Source: Mugil cephalus
Taxonomy: Eukaryota > Chordata > Actinopteri > Mugiliformes > Mugilidae
DNA: 64,000 nt
Assembly: GCF_022458985.1 (NCBI RefSeq)
Contig: NC_061771.1
Coordinates: forward strand, 31,387,764 to 31,451,763
Reading direction: 5' to 3'
Below are positions 53,183-64,000 of this stretch, piece by piece. Both the position numbers and the translations under genes were made by a program. The notes beneath the pieces are model-generated. The model saw nothing but the letters and a program-made list of their open reading frames with translations, made no database searches and was not told the origin of the DNA. Numbering within the stretch: position 1 is the stretch's first letter; every line of letters begins with the position of its first letter.

Positions 53183-56100
53183 ATGGAGCCACGGAGGACC
53201 ATCATCTTCCTCTTCTTAGTAAGTCTTCACGGAGGTATCTTGAGACTTTTCCCTGAGCTGGATGGAAGGGAAAAAAAGAGTAGAAACATGAGGAGCTTAT
53301 TGGCTTTTGAATAATATCATCACAGATTTCATTCCTGCATGCTTCTCTGTTACTGGGGATTTGAGATCATTGATCAAACTTTTCTCATTCTCTACACGTG
53401 ACAGTACATAGATAACAACAAGCAACAAGATCACTAGTGACTGATTTATTAGTAACTGGAGCTTTTGCTTGTTTGCTGCGACATCGTTTCAATATTTTTT
53501 TTTTTTTCCACCCTAGTTCCACACGTGCAGAAACCACTGCGTTTGTTTTCAAAAAGAAAAAAAGGATAGAAAGAAAGAAAGACATCCGAAAGAGGCTGAA
53601 AATATTTCATTTCATAGCCCAGGGGGGGGGACCTGCGTCAGAGTTAAGTGTCTGAACGATCCAGCAGCAGCAAACATGACTGGAAATGTTTTCTCTAGTT
53701 AAGTTTATTTCCACTGCTTGACACAAAAAACACAACCTCTTTAATAGCTATTAAAATAATTTCAGTCAAATACATTTTTGTATCATACACAAACCTCTAA
53801 AACAACAGGACTGTAGAGATGTTGTGTCATGAACGAACTGAATCTATTGACAGCTCTTTAAAAGAACATATGGGAACTGAGTCACAGCGAGGAGAAGTGC
53901 AGCTCATTGGCACTGTGTACTTTTTAAATTTATATTCAAATATCAACTACATCATCTGAGTTGTTCACATGTCTCTGAGTGTGTCAAAAATGAGGGTGAG
54001 GACACTTGAGTAGCTGGGTGACTCAAAAAAGATGAAAAATCAGCAAATGAAAATGCAAAATAAGTATAGATGTATCTTTTATGGTGATAAAATAACAATA
54101 AAGCGCATAAGTGTTATTATATTCTTCTGGAATAATTGAAACTCTGACATCCCCAATAGAATGTAAAAATATCCGAGATTTGAATGATTCTGATCCAAAA
54201 CTTACTCTTATTCTATCCCTGTTTGTACATTTCAGCATTAACTTTGCATGAAAATTATTCTTTCATCATTGATAACATTTCACAGAATCAGTGTTTTTTA
54301 AACTCTTTTTTGTCTCTAAAGGGCGAGAGAGTCGTCTCCACTAACACAATATGTTATAAGATTAGCTCTGACAAAGAAAACGGTTTGAAGGACCATTTAC
54401 TTCCTGGGTTATTCAACTAGTAAATTACTCACTAGTCACTCAGTTCTCTTAATAAGTGTGAAATTATTTCCTCAAAGCCTAAGGAACAAAGTAAAAAAAA
54501 GTCGTCAAGTAGCAGCGGGACTGATCTTGAGCTTGTCCAAATGTTGCAAAAAAGGACTCTTTATCAGAACATTACCTTTAAAAGGAGATTAAACTTAAAA
54601 ATAAAGTGTGATACAATTTTTCAATCTCTGCAAACTAAGTGTAGACAACAAGTTGACTAAACTTACGTAATAACCTCTAGATTTATTTGATTCATTACCA
54701 TGTTAGAATTTACGTGCAGTGTGAAATCGGAGACAGACCTGGAGAAGAAGATTCTAATGGTTTACAGCTTTAGGTTTTTATAGAAACATGATTCGGGGAC
54801 CAGTTTTAGTCCACATCAGTTAAACTTTCATTAAGTTATATTGGACATTTGCCAACAGAAACATTTGGACATTTGCCAAAAGTAATGGAGGTTGTCCTGT
54901 TTGCATCTTTCAAAAGCAGTGGACTATTTGTTCTTTTTCTTTTTTTATTATTACTGTTTAGTCATTTATATTTTAGATATAAACAGAAACATTTATTTTA
55001 ACTTTATTTATATTTTTAGCAAATGATTATTGACTGAGGAGCAGAGACGTAACCAGTGTTGGAGCCGAAAGCGTTTGATCTCATGATCACAGTTATTTCG
55101 TGTTATATTTTAAAGGGTAGAGTTCGATTAATTGGATGATGATTGGTTGGTGGTCGTATGTGGCCTGGAGAGTTATTTAGGATTGTAGAGGAATGTTTAT
55201 TTCGTGAATGTGCCAACTGAAATAATTTTATTACAACTCCTGTGGAATCTTTTGATATTTTAGGATGTTACAGTGAAAACTGGCACTAAAAAAAAAAAAA
55301 CAAGACATTTAAAAGAATTTTAAATTTCCCTTATTATAATTTTTTTTTTGTAAAATAAGAGTCCGAGGAGGCCGGTATATGAGTTAACAGCCTGACCTAG
55401 TTTCAGCATCTGTTGGATTCACATTTTTTCCAAGTCCTCGTTATTCATAGAAGTAAAGATGCCTATAGATAACAGAAAACTATATCAAACTAAAATATGA
55501 TTTAAATAGAAAACAAAAACAACTGACAACAAATGCAGCTGATATAGTTTTTATTACCTTCCAATGTCGGTCAGATGCGGACTCATTTTCCAGCTTGAGC
55601 TACTGGCATTTGTAATAAATCTTTAAACTGGTCCCGTCCTGTCCTGTGTGCACTGCTTCTGAGGATTTTAAACAGGACTTTGCAGATTTACTGGATGGAA
55701 TAAGAGGCGACTTATGCTCCATTCTATTGTTGTGTTTGTAATATTTCATGTCTGGACTGTGAATCAAGTCCCCTGGACACAGAATAATTTTCTGAAATGT
55801 CATGACTCATTTAAACTGTTCTTGCTTTCATGTTATGAGACAATTGTAATCTCTGCCTGAGTTTATGCTGTTTTTAACTCTACTGTGTATCTGGTTTACT
55901 ATGGACTGGCTCTTTTCGATGATTAAACGAGGCCAGAGACAGAGGATCACCTTCAAGTTCAACAGCCCATAGAGTTGAGTTAGCCTGTAAAACACCAAGA
56001 ATCTATTTTGTTTTATCGTAAATCTCGTATCCACCAGTAGCTACAAATCATGATATTGTAGATCTTAGTTAATTCTTCTCTGATGTCTTGGTTGTTCCAG

Positions 56101-59100
56101 CTGCTTCTAAACGTTCCTCTTGTTTCCCCTCAATCACAAAGATTAGTCTCCACCTTTTCGTTCTGTCCAACCTCAGCTCTGCTTTGAACTGTTGATAGAG
56201 AGTCGGACGCTTTTATTCATCCTAAACTGGGACATTATTTTTAGAACAGAAAACCAACTTTTAAGCTGAATCACATTTATCTTCATGGACCAGAATGGAA
56301 ACCAGTGCTCTTTTTTTTTCCTTCCCATGTGCACATTATTCACGAACTCATGGCTTATCTATTGATCAGATTAAAACTGCTGCTGCTCTTTTTTTGAAAG
56401 CTGGATAATGGCTGCCAGAGAACTGTCAGAGGCTGAGACTTGATGTTTACTGTGTTGTCTCTTTATGTTTTACAGTGAATTAGATTTGTCTGAAACTGAG
56501 GAGGTGAAGAAGAACCTGACAGGAATGTGGGAGGAAACATCACAGATACCTGGACCCTTTGTGATGGAGGAGAGGATTTCTATCATATGGGAGTAAAGAC
56601 TATTGACTTCAGTGAGAGAAAGGAAATATCGAGATAGACGAGGAACATTTACCATGAACAGACATCACTGGGACCAAACCACTGGATTTTACACTCACAG
56701 GTCTGAAGAGAATGACTCAGGAGTTTATTATGTTGACTCTAAAAAAGGGTAGAGTTTTCTATACATCTTATGAACTCTCAGTGTTTGGTAAGTTCCATTT
56801 CTTCTTCCAGTTTGTGTGTCTTGGTGCTGTCTTGATTCTTAATAAACATCCATATCCAGTTCATATGCTGCTGCTTGATCTGAGAATCCTTCCTTAGAGT
56901 CAACACTTCAGTCTGGTTGGTTTGCTGACACCTGTAGTTTCTGGGATCTAAACCGTAAATGTGTTGTAATGGAACCATCAGAGAACTCTGGAGCGGACAG
57001 TAGAAAAACATAACAAGCTCTAATATCAGCTCAGTTAAGAATATTAATGTTTCCCTTCCTTGGCCTCGTTGTCCTCGTTCCTTAGTTTTAACTTCCCGCT
57101 CTTTGTATTTTTCTGACTCACCTTTATCATTTGTGGGCTGCAGCATTTTATCCTTCCTTGTGGAGTTTTCATTATTCACTATATTTAATGACGCTCTCAA
57201 CTTCGTCTCGTTTGTTTCTCTCTAGAAAATTGTAGATTCAGGAGGAAACAATTTTTGACTTTATTTATCCGTGTGTGGGGCAATTAGAAGAATGAGTGAG
57301 TCTGAATATAAACATTAAAGAGCAAGAAAAGAAATGCTCAAAAGCAGCAGATGTGTGTAAGGCAGGGCCACAAGAGTGAGATGAATGGTGGTAAGAGTGG
57401 GACAGTGTTTCCTCACTGCTCTTCAATTCCTCAGTGTTTTTAAAATTTTCGTGCCTGTGCATGTGTCTGTGGTTTCTTGGGTGTATTGTTTTTTTTGTTT
57501 TTGTTTTGTTTTTATTTAAAGCGCTTTGGGTGCATCCTTTGCATAAAAAGGGCTCTAAAAATGGTTTTAGGCAGGTGTGAACAAATGCTGTAAACTAAGA
57601 ATGGTTTCAAAAATGGAAAAGTGAATAGTTTATTTTCAGATGGTAACAAAATGCAGTGAAATAACAGAAAAGAAATATAAATCCCATCAATATTTGCTGT
57701 GACCACCCTTTGCCTTCAAACGAGCATCAGTTCTTCTACTTGGACGGTTTTTGAAGGACCTCGGCCGGTAGTTTGTTCCAAACATCTTGAAGAACTAACC
57801 ACAGATCTTCCTCAGATCCTTCTGTCTCTTCATGTGATCCCAGACTCACTCCATGATGTTGAGATCAGGGCTCTGTGGGGTTCATGCCATCATGTCCAGG
57901 ACTTCTTGTTCTTCTTTACTCTGAAGATAGTTCTTAATGACCTTGGCTGGATGTTTGGGCTCTTTGTCGCGCTGCAGAATAAATTCGGGACAATCATCCT
58001 CCTCCCTGATGGTGTTGATGATGGATCAGTATCTGCCTGTTTCTCTCAGCATTGAGGACCATTCATTCTGACCAAACTTTCCAGGAGCCTCCTCCATGCT
58101 TCACTGTTGCCTGCAGACACTTGTTATTGTAGCTCTCTCCAGCCCTTCACTCAACAAACTGCCTCCTGCTACAGACAACTATTTTATCAATCCAGAGCAC
58201 CTGCTGCCATGTTTCTGAGCCCAGTTCCTATGTTCTGGTTCATAGTTGAGTCTCTTGGTCTTTTTTCCATATCAGAGGGATGAATTTTTGGTTGCAGCTC
58301 TTCCATGAAGACCACTTATGGCCAAACCTTTCCAGACAGTAGATGGTGAACCTGGGTCTCATTGGTTTCTGACGGTCCTGAGCTGATGGCTCTGCTGGAC
58401 ATCTTCTGATTTTGAAGGGAAATAATCTTGATGTGTTTTTCATCTGCTGCACTTTGGTCAACCACTGCGTCTATGATCCTACAGAATCCCTGACATAAGT
58501 GATGTGACACAGGGAAGGTGAGCTGAATAAGTTAAAAATGAAAGCAAAAAGCACTGGCACCATCTTTGATCCACATTGTTACTTGGGAATCATTGAAGTG
58601 TGATATTGTCTGAGAATAGTTGGTTTCCAGGCTGTGCAGCTCTTCATCTAACAGCTCACTGCTGCTCCTCCTTCTTCTATTACTGCCTGAAGTATTCACA
58701 TCCACTTATGTGTTAATAGAGATTATAGTAAATAATAGTGTTGATACAGAAATGTTTTCACAGACAGTTCATAATACAAATATGCCAGTATTACAATGTG
58801 TTCCACTTTGCTTTATCTCATTTTAACAACTTTTATTTTAATGAAAATCTTTCAGACTAAGCATCAATGTGAAAATGTTTCCTCTTGACTTTCCCTGGGA
58901 ACCTGAGTAAAGGCAGTGAGTGAAGTGTAGTTTGTAAAGTCAGTGGTCTTCATGTGTCTTTCCTCTGCAGACCCTGTCCCATCTCTTGCAGTGGAAACAC
59001 AGAGTGTGAGCTCTGAGAGCTGCTCCCTGCTGTGTTCGGTGGACCCAGCTGAAGAGACCACACTGTCCTGGTACAAAGACGAGAAGATCATGAACCAGAG

Positions 59101-61307
59101 CAGCCCTACTGTCTTTCTCTCTGTACTCAAGCAGGACTTCAACTCTTCATTCAGATGTGTGGCTTCCAACCCTGCAGAGAACAAGACTCTTCCAGTCGAT
59201 GTGACCATGTTCTGCAGAGAAAAGAAGAGCCAAGGATCAGGTAACCCAGACCATAGACATCGTAAGATTCATTCTAAAAATTGAAATCTCATCTTTTAAT
59301 GGTTGTTGTTGTGACATATTTTATTTCTTTATTCCACAGATTTGATTCCCATTGTAATCTCTGTTGGCATTGTTGTTGTTCTTGTTGGACTGGCTGCCTG
59401 CTTCATCAAATGCAAGTATCTTAACCCAAAGAAGACAATGAGTCAAGCACAAGGCAGGTTTCAGCTCTGTTTCTATTTGATGCCACTGATTAGATTTTAA
59501 ATGAATACGTTTGTCTAATAGTAGAAATAGTTTGTCAGTGTTTCTCTGAATTAGATTCCTGTGTGTGTAACTTTCTTTAAAGGACAGTTGTGTTAATAAA
59601 GAGTTTGTTCAGGACAGTAAATGTTATTTCTCTCAGAAAGATGAGTGATTTTACAGCAGAATGTTCTCAGGTCACTATCATGCTGCAACAGGATCTCTTT
59701 GTGTTGTGCTGGATCTTTCCTAAGCTGCACAACATAACAAGTCCAATCAGTTAAGATGGAAAAGTGATATGATTTTTTTTTTTCCAATTTTCACCAAATT
59801 TTTATTCTTTATTTTAACAAACCGTTGGTTACTACCTTTAAGCTCCACAATCACATTTACTGTTAACTGGAAACAAACCAGCATCTTTGGATAAATATTC
59901 ACTGGAGACATTTAGAAAATGGACAAATTAAAAAACATAAGAAAAACAACAGCTTTTTGAAAAGTTGCACACATGGCATTTGTTTAAAATTTCTACAACA
60001 GAAATGCAGATGAAGCATGACCCATGGAGAATAATGGAAAATAAATCTAATTTTCCTTTTTATAAACCATTATATATTTACAGACTTTCATCAAGACTTT
60101 TGTGTTTTTCAAAAGTACTGACAGCCTAGAAATCTCTCCTGCCGATATCTCCTGAAATATTCAACTCACTACAAAACCAGAGGCCAGAGTTAAAATAGTT
60201 TTTTTTTTTTAGTGTTGTCCTGGCATTAAAGAAAGAAAGATGCAGAGGTTGGGGTCTGACACGTCACCTCCCACAATCATTCAGGAAGCACAACAGGAAA
60301 TTAACACAGATTGTGGAACGTTTTCATTATGACTCAAACTCCTAATGGTCCATGAGTTGTTTTGTTTTTGTTTGTTCTTCTCTTTCAGTCGTTCTGGTGC
60401 AGGTTGAGTTTCTTCTGACCAAAGAATAACGTTCCAGATTTTCTTTTACTTATTTGTCCTTGACCACATCTCATCTGGTCTTTCTCTTCTTGAGGCTTAT
60501 GAACAGTTCCTCTCTATGTTAGACTTGGATAATGATGAGCCTCCCTCTGTGGTGTTGTCAGATGATCCTGAGATGCCAGAGTTTTCAGATCAAACCAAAC
60601 TGACTCATCTAACAGGACCTTGTAATGATGTCTGCTTGTCTGATATATTCCTATATAAATAAAGTTTTCTTGTTGAAATTTAACTTAACCTCTGTGTCTT
60701 TGCAGTGGTGGACAACGATTCAGACGTGCAGTATACTGATGTGAACATATGCAGACGTGTTCAGGTCAGTACTTATTCTCACAGAAATCCCCTTGGAACT
60801 GATTAATGATGACGATCTACTTATCCACCCTCCCTCACCCTAAACTCCTCATGTTGACTCAGTGACGCTTTGCAGAAGACATTAGATCTGATCTCTTTTA
60901 GTTCACTGGAAATAACCTGTTTGCACTCAGCATCTATTTATAGTTGTGATTAAAAGTGTTTGAATTTTCTACATTTCTGCATAAAAATGATTCAAATCAT
61001 CAGTTGATGAAAGTGGACAAAGAGAACGTAGTGAAACCAATGAAACAGAAAATGATTTATTCAAATAATAAATCATTATGATTTATTCAAATAAGTGAAT
61101 CGTTGCTGAGGATTTAAAGTCAGTGAAGGACTCAATTTGCATTAAACATCACTCTTCATCACCTGCTTCCTGTGTTTTGTGTTTCTTCCTCTGCAGGGAG
61201 AGAATTTCCCGGACTCTTCAGAGACCGTTGATCGTCCGAATCTGTCGACAGTCTACGATCAGCTGGAGGCTCATCGCATGTTGCCTGATCCTGCTCAGAC
61301 CACCTGA
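53183..61307 (+). CDS. SLAM/CD2-family-like Ig receptor, V exon disrupted
   Basis: Exon plan: signal peptide start 53183-53218 (MEPRRTIIFLFL, donor GTAAGT), V-type Ig exon 56476-56787, C2-type Ig exon 58971-59240 (SCSLLCSV...TLSWYKD...FRCVASNPAENKT), membrane exon 59340-59453 (IPIVISVGIVVVLVGLAACF then KCKYLNPKK) and cytoplasmic exons 60706-60764 (SDVQYTDVN) and 61197-61307 (LSTVYDQLEAH, stop). VQYTDV fits an ITIM and TVYDQL is ITIM/ITSM-like, as in SLAM receptors that recruit SH2 proteins at the lymphocyte surface. The V exon shows VGGNITDTWTL, RGTFTMN and NDSGVYY only by changing frame, with at least one frameshift and one in-frame stop, so this copy is a pseudogene or carries sequence errors. 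Membrane exon phase fits only a GC donor at 59454. Confidence 0.7.
53219..56475. other. Intron 1 of the Ig-receptor gene
   Basis: AT-rich intron of 3.3 kb. Contains a T run near 53495-53507 and an A-rich run near 53550. No nested gene or named element is recognised. Confidence 0.5.
57555..58500 (-). mobile_element. Tc1/mariner transposon relic in the Ig-receptor intron
   Basis: Closely follows a Tc1-family element I know from fish: 'ggttttaggcaggtgtgaac' terminus, 'tttgctgtgaccacccttt', 'ttgagatcagggctctgtgg', 'aggaccattcattctgacc', 'cttcactgttgcctgcagac' and 'gtccagagcacctgctgcc'. The transposase reads on the minus strand and is broken by indels. After about 58470 the sequence jumps to the far terminus ('acagaatccctgac'), so the N-terminal part of the transposase and the 5' region are deleted. 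Non-autonomous and dead. Confidence 0.8.
59458..60705. other. Intron between membrane and first cytoplasmic exon
   Basis: AT-rich. No ITAM/ITIM-bearing extra exon was recognised, although a short one could be hidden. An alternative AATAAA occurs near 60658, just before the acceptor. Confidence 0.45.
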
Positions 61308-61525
61308 GACAATATTAAGGGATTTCCATCTTTGATCTTTAAATGAACTATTGGTCGTATGTACATTTCATTGTTTAATATTTATTGTATTGCTTTGTTT
61401 GTATTTACCTGCACTTTTTACTAAATACATTCCTGATTCCTCTTCCATTTTGTCTATGTGATAGTTTCACATTTCACTCCTTTTATTGTAAAGTGCTTCA
61501 AGCTTCAGCATCTTTCAATAAAAGA
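61308..61525 (+). terminator. 3' UTR and poly(A) signal of the Ig-receptor gene
   Basis: 'caataaaagatg' at about 61517-61528 gives AATAAA about 210 bases after the stop codon. Confidence 0.6.
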
Positions 61526-61874
61526 TGTTCAACAGTAACAAATGCTTTTTATTTCTAATTGAGACGCTGCTGAAATCACACTCATCCCTCTGACATCACC
61601 GTTGAAAGCACAAAAAAAAGTTCTCTTCACTTTGGACGTTAAACTTGTGTTTTCATGTGTTTTTATTTCCAGGTGAGTCTCAGATCAGATCTGATGTATC
61701 AAAGAACACAGTTTTCCTCTGTGTTTGTTACCATTATTATGTCACACACAATGTTTGGATTAACAACTACAACCGTTCAACCACAGTAGAGAAATTACAA
61801 GACAAGCACGCTTTCATATGTCAGTTTGGTTTCTGTGGTCAAGCAGAAGGAAGTTTCTACATGACTAAGACTAA

Positions 61875-61995
61875 ACTTATTCAAAAAAGTATCTTAAAAA
61901 AGTCAACTGGACTTGAGGAGTTTTGAAAGATTTTTCATCAGAGTAGCTTCTTCAGTCCTGAGAGCTGCTGGTGGGAAGTCTGAGGTTTAAGTAGG
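61875..61995. repeat. Single copy of the dispersed inverted-element motif
   Basis: 'aaaaagtcaactggacttg', 'tttttcatcagagtagcttc', 'ttcagtcctgag' and 'gtctgaggtttaagtaggaa' match the arms of 10785-11345 and 18725-18945, here as one arm only. The following 'aaccagaaaccggtgcaac' also resembles the interior at about 10935. Confidence 0.55.
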
Positions 61996-61999
61996 AAGC

Positions 62000-62680
62000 T
62001 TGCTTGACTTGTTGATGTAAACAACCAGAAACCGGTGCAACTAATGTGTGTTAACGTCTAGATACTTACCTGTCATCCTCTTTCCCTGTGAATGATCTAG
62101 ACCCATTATTAATCATAGGCTCCAGTCTCATGGTGTGAATTAGGGTTGGAACTTCTTGGGGACATAAATTAAGACTGGATTGTAAATTGATGGCAGATTA
62201 TATCTCTCTCCACCTCCTCTGTTTAGAAAAGTTTTTTTTTCAGTGGCTTTAACTACACTTCAAATCGTGTCAGTCTAAAGCTACTGATGAAGTTACTGCT
62301 GTGGCTCAGGAGGTATAGGGTTCTTCACGATCCAGGGAGTTGAGCAAGGCACTGAGGAAGAGATGCATCATTGAGATATGAAACTCCCCTCAGGATGTGA
62401 CATATATCAGGCAGCAAATTAACAAACTCATCCTCAGAGTTGATGCTGGTAGAAGGACCAGAATGTGACATCTCCACCAGGGGTCTACACTATTATTATC
62501 ATGCTGCTTTCAATATTTATACACAGGTTCAAATATTCATCTTTTTTCTTTCATTTGTTTTTGTTTTGTTTTTTTTGGCCTCAGTAGTTGTCTGACGTGT
62601 GCTAGCTGCACTGTTAGCTTCTCTTCTGCTAATATTGTAGCATGCCTCTGGGATTTAACCTGGGGACTGAATAGGATTTT
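62000..62680. other. Intergenic sequence
   Basis: No gene recognised. 'ggtataggg...gttgagcaaggcactgag' near 62310-62355 resembles a common fish interspersed repeat. Confidence 0.35.
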
Positions 62681-62850
62681 GGCCAATTGCGGGGGACCTG
62701 GGAGAGTCAGTGTGTAATATGCAGCCTCGTGATTGGCTCAGTAACGATGGGGGCGGGGCCTACTGTGTACAGGGAAGCTTTGATTGACAGCTCTAGTGTG
62801 ACGGTATGAAACAGTTATTGTTGAGACAGCTCCCGTATCGCTGAATGAGT
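62680..62850. promoter_or_regulatory. GC-box and CCAAT cluster, possible promoter
   Basis: GGCCAATT (about 62679-62686), GATTGG (about 62731) and GGGGGCGGGGCC (about 62749-62760) lie within 85 bp, then GATTGACAG. It may be the promoter of a gene outside the window. No transcript is visible here. Confidence 0.4.
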
Positions 62851-63014
62851 GAAGTGCTGACTGATAGATAACTTCTTCTGCCTCCATTTATCGCTTTACT
62901 AAAATATATATTGGATTCATGTTAATGTGTATTTTAAGAAATTTAAATTTGTGGGGGGAAATTAAAAAGATGTGTACATATATATATATAAATGTCTATC
63001 ATCAAAGATTTTGC

Positions 63015-63015
<1 letters not shown>

Positions 63016-63073
<58 letters not shown>
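63016..63073. repeat. (GT)n microsatellite
   Basis: About 29 uninterrupted GT units. Confidence 0.95.
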
Positions 63074-63074
<1 letters not shown>

Positions 63075-63079
63075 GTTAT

Positions 63080-64000
63080 TATTACCGCTATCACGACCCA
63101 GGTTGACTCGCCTTTGGTGCTTTCACATCGGCAGAAGTCCCGGGTCGGACCTCCGGCTGTGAGAGCTGCGTGCCTGTTTTTTCCACCTCCCTCATACGTC
63201 ATCACGTACATTGCAGATAAAGTTGCAGTTTGTTAATGACCTGAAAATGGACCGGTCAAATCCCCGCTCTTTCAAAAGGCTGCTGATATTAGAATAAATC
63301 ACTATGTCCTGCACAGAGCCTGGTATTTGCCGCCAAATCTCCTCTTTTCCTTGGATGCAGAGCTGCCATGAGCGTTAAAGTGTGGGATATCATTTTACAA
63401 GCTGGATATAAATACAGTCACCGTTCACCCATGCGCTTCCATTAACGATCGTGTAACAACACATTTGATTTGTTTGATTGAAAAAAAATAAATTAACAAA
63501 AAACTCTGCCCTTCAGAGATCTGTCCTTATGGGAGTAGATCAAAACTTGTTTTTAAGCTGAAGCTTCTACAATGATACAGTCTGTCAGGCCATCGAGTCA
63601 GAATTTAACAGGCAGATGTATCAGCGTCAGAACGAAAAACCCAGATTGACGCAGCATTCCTGTTCATATTGAAGCCTGTCAGTTATTTGTACATAGGCCT
63701 ATATATTTTTTATTTACTACCAACTTTCAATGAAAAATAAATATGAATATGGTGCTATTGTCATTATTATTTCATTTAAGACCAGTATGATTGTAGCTAT
63801 GCCACATCTGGGCCTCTAAGGGTTTCTTCAGCAAGAAATGACCTTGTCCTGATTCACATGTGCAGGGAAAACCACCCAGTGACATCACAGGAGCCCCAAC
63901 ACTAGTGGTCAAACTAAACTGGTGTCCAGTGTTCAACCTGCACTGTACGTGGTCGACTTATAGACCATGGCTTAAGGTCCTTAAATTCAATCAATGAGAG
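63080..64000. other. Right end of the window
   Basis: A short CpG-richer stretch (63090-63190) followed by AT-rich sequence. No gene is recognised. Confidence 0.45.

Noticed and set aside
57699-58055. 118-residue + strand open frame
   Set aside because: Antisense of a decayed Tc1-type transposase. The frame has no family resemblance of its own.
58864-59208. 114-residue minus-strand open frame
   Set aside because: Antisense shadow of the C2-type Ig exon of the + strand receptor.

Overview
The window reads as teleost fish nuclear DNA. Genes are intron-rich with GT-AG splicing, the DNA is AT-rich with many microsatellites, and fish-typical repeats are present (Tc1/mariner, L2-like LINE 3' ends, a hAT-type MITE). 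Recognisable genes include hpgd, wdr17 and hmgb2, whose human relatives lie together on chromosome 4q34. Three runs of exactly 500 Ns (9339-9838, 28376-28875, 43927-44426) are placeholder gaps, so the window is four contigs scaffolded together.

Contig 1 (1-9338) carries the first three coding exons of hpgd (+). Intron 2 holds two arrays of a roughly 33-bp minisatellite and intron 3 a LINE fragment. Contig 2 (9839-28375) starts in a roughly 175-bp tandem repeat. It then has the first exons of wdr17 (-), a complete hmgb2 (-) with a CCAAT/GC-box/E2F promoter, a repeat-rich spacer, and pmm2 (+) exons 1-5. Contig 3 (28876-43926) has the last three exons of a myotubularin-related phosphatase (+), a complete eight-exon pmm2 (-) and the 5' part of a second hmgb2 (+). 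Contig 4 (44427-64000) has a SAM-like exon (-) with a possible companion exon, a MITE nested in an older repeat, and a SLAM/CD2-family immunoglobulin receptor (+) whose V-domain exon is disrupted.

The most striking feature is an inverted duplication of about 8.5 kb: 19740-28375 matches 35512-43926 in reverse. In the stretches I compared, the arms differ by roughly 1-2 percent, apart from a few blocks. Both limits of the match fall exactly at N gaps. The simplest reading is that contigs 2 and 3 are two haplotypes of one locus and contig 3 was placed backwards. Flipped and merged, the order would be wdr17(-), hmgb2(-), pmm2(+), mtmr(-). A genuine palindromic segmental duplication is the alternative.

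The genes do not form one pathway: prostaglandin inactivation (hpgd), chromatin (hmgb2), GDP-mannose supply for glycosylation (pmm2), phosphoinositide dephosphorylation (mtmr), a WD40 protein and an immune receptor. I found no convincing new system. The points most worth checking are the inverted arms, the locally divergent blocks within them, the in-frame Arg-rich extension upstream of hpgd, and the minisatellites next to splice sites and gaps.
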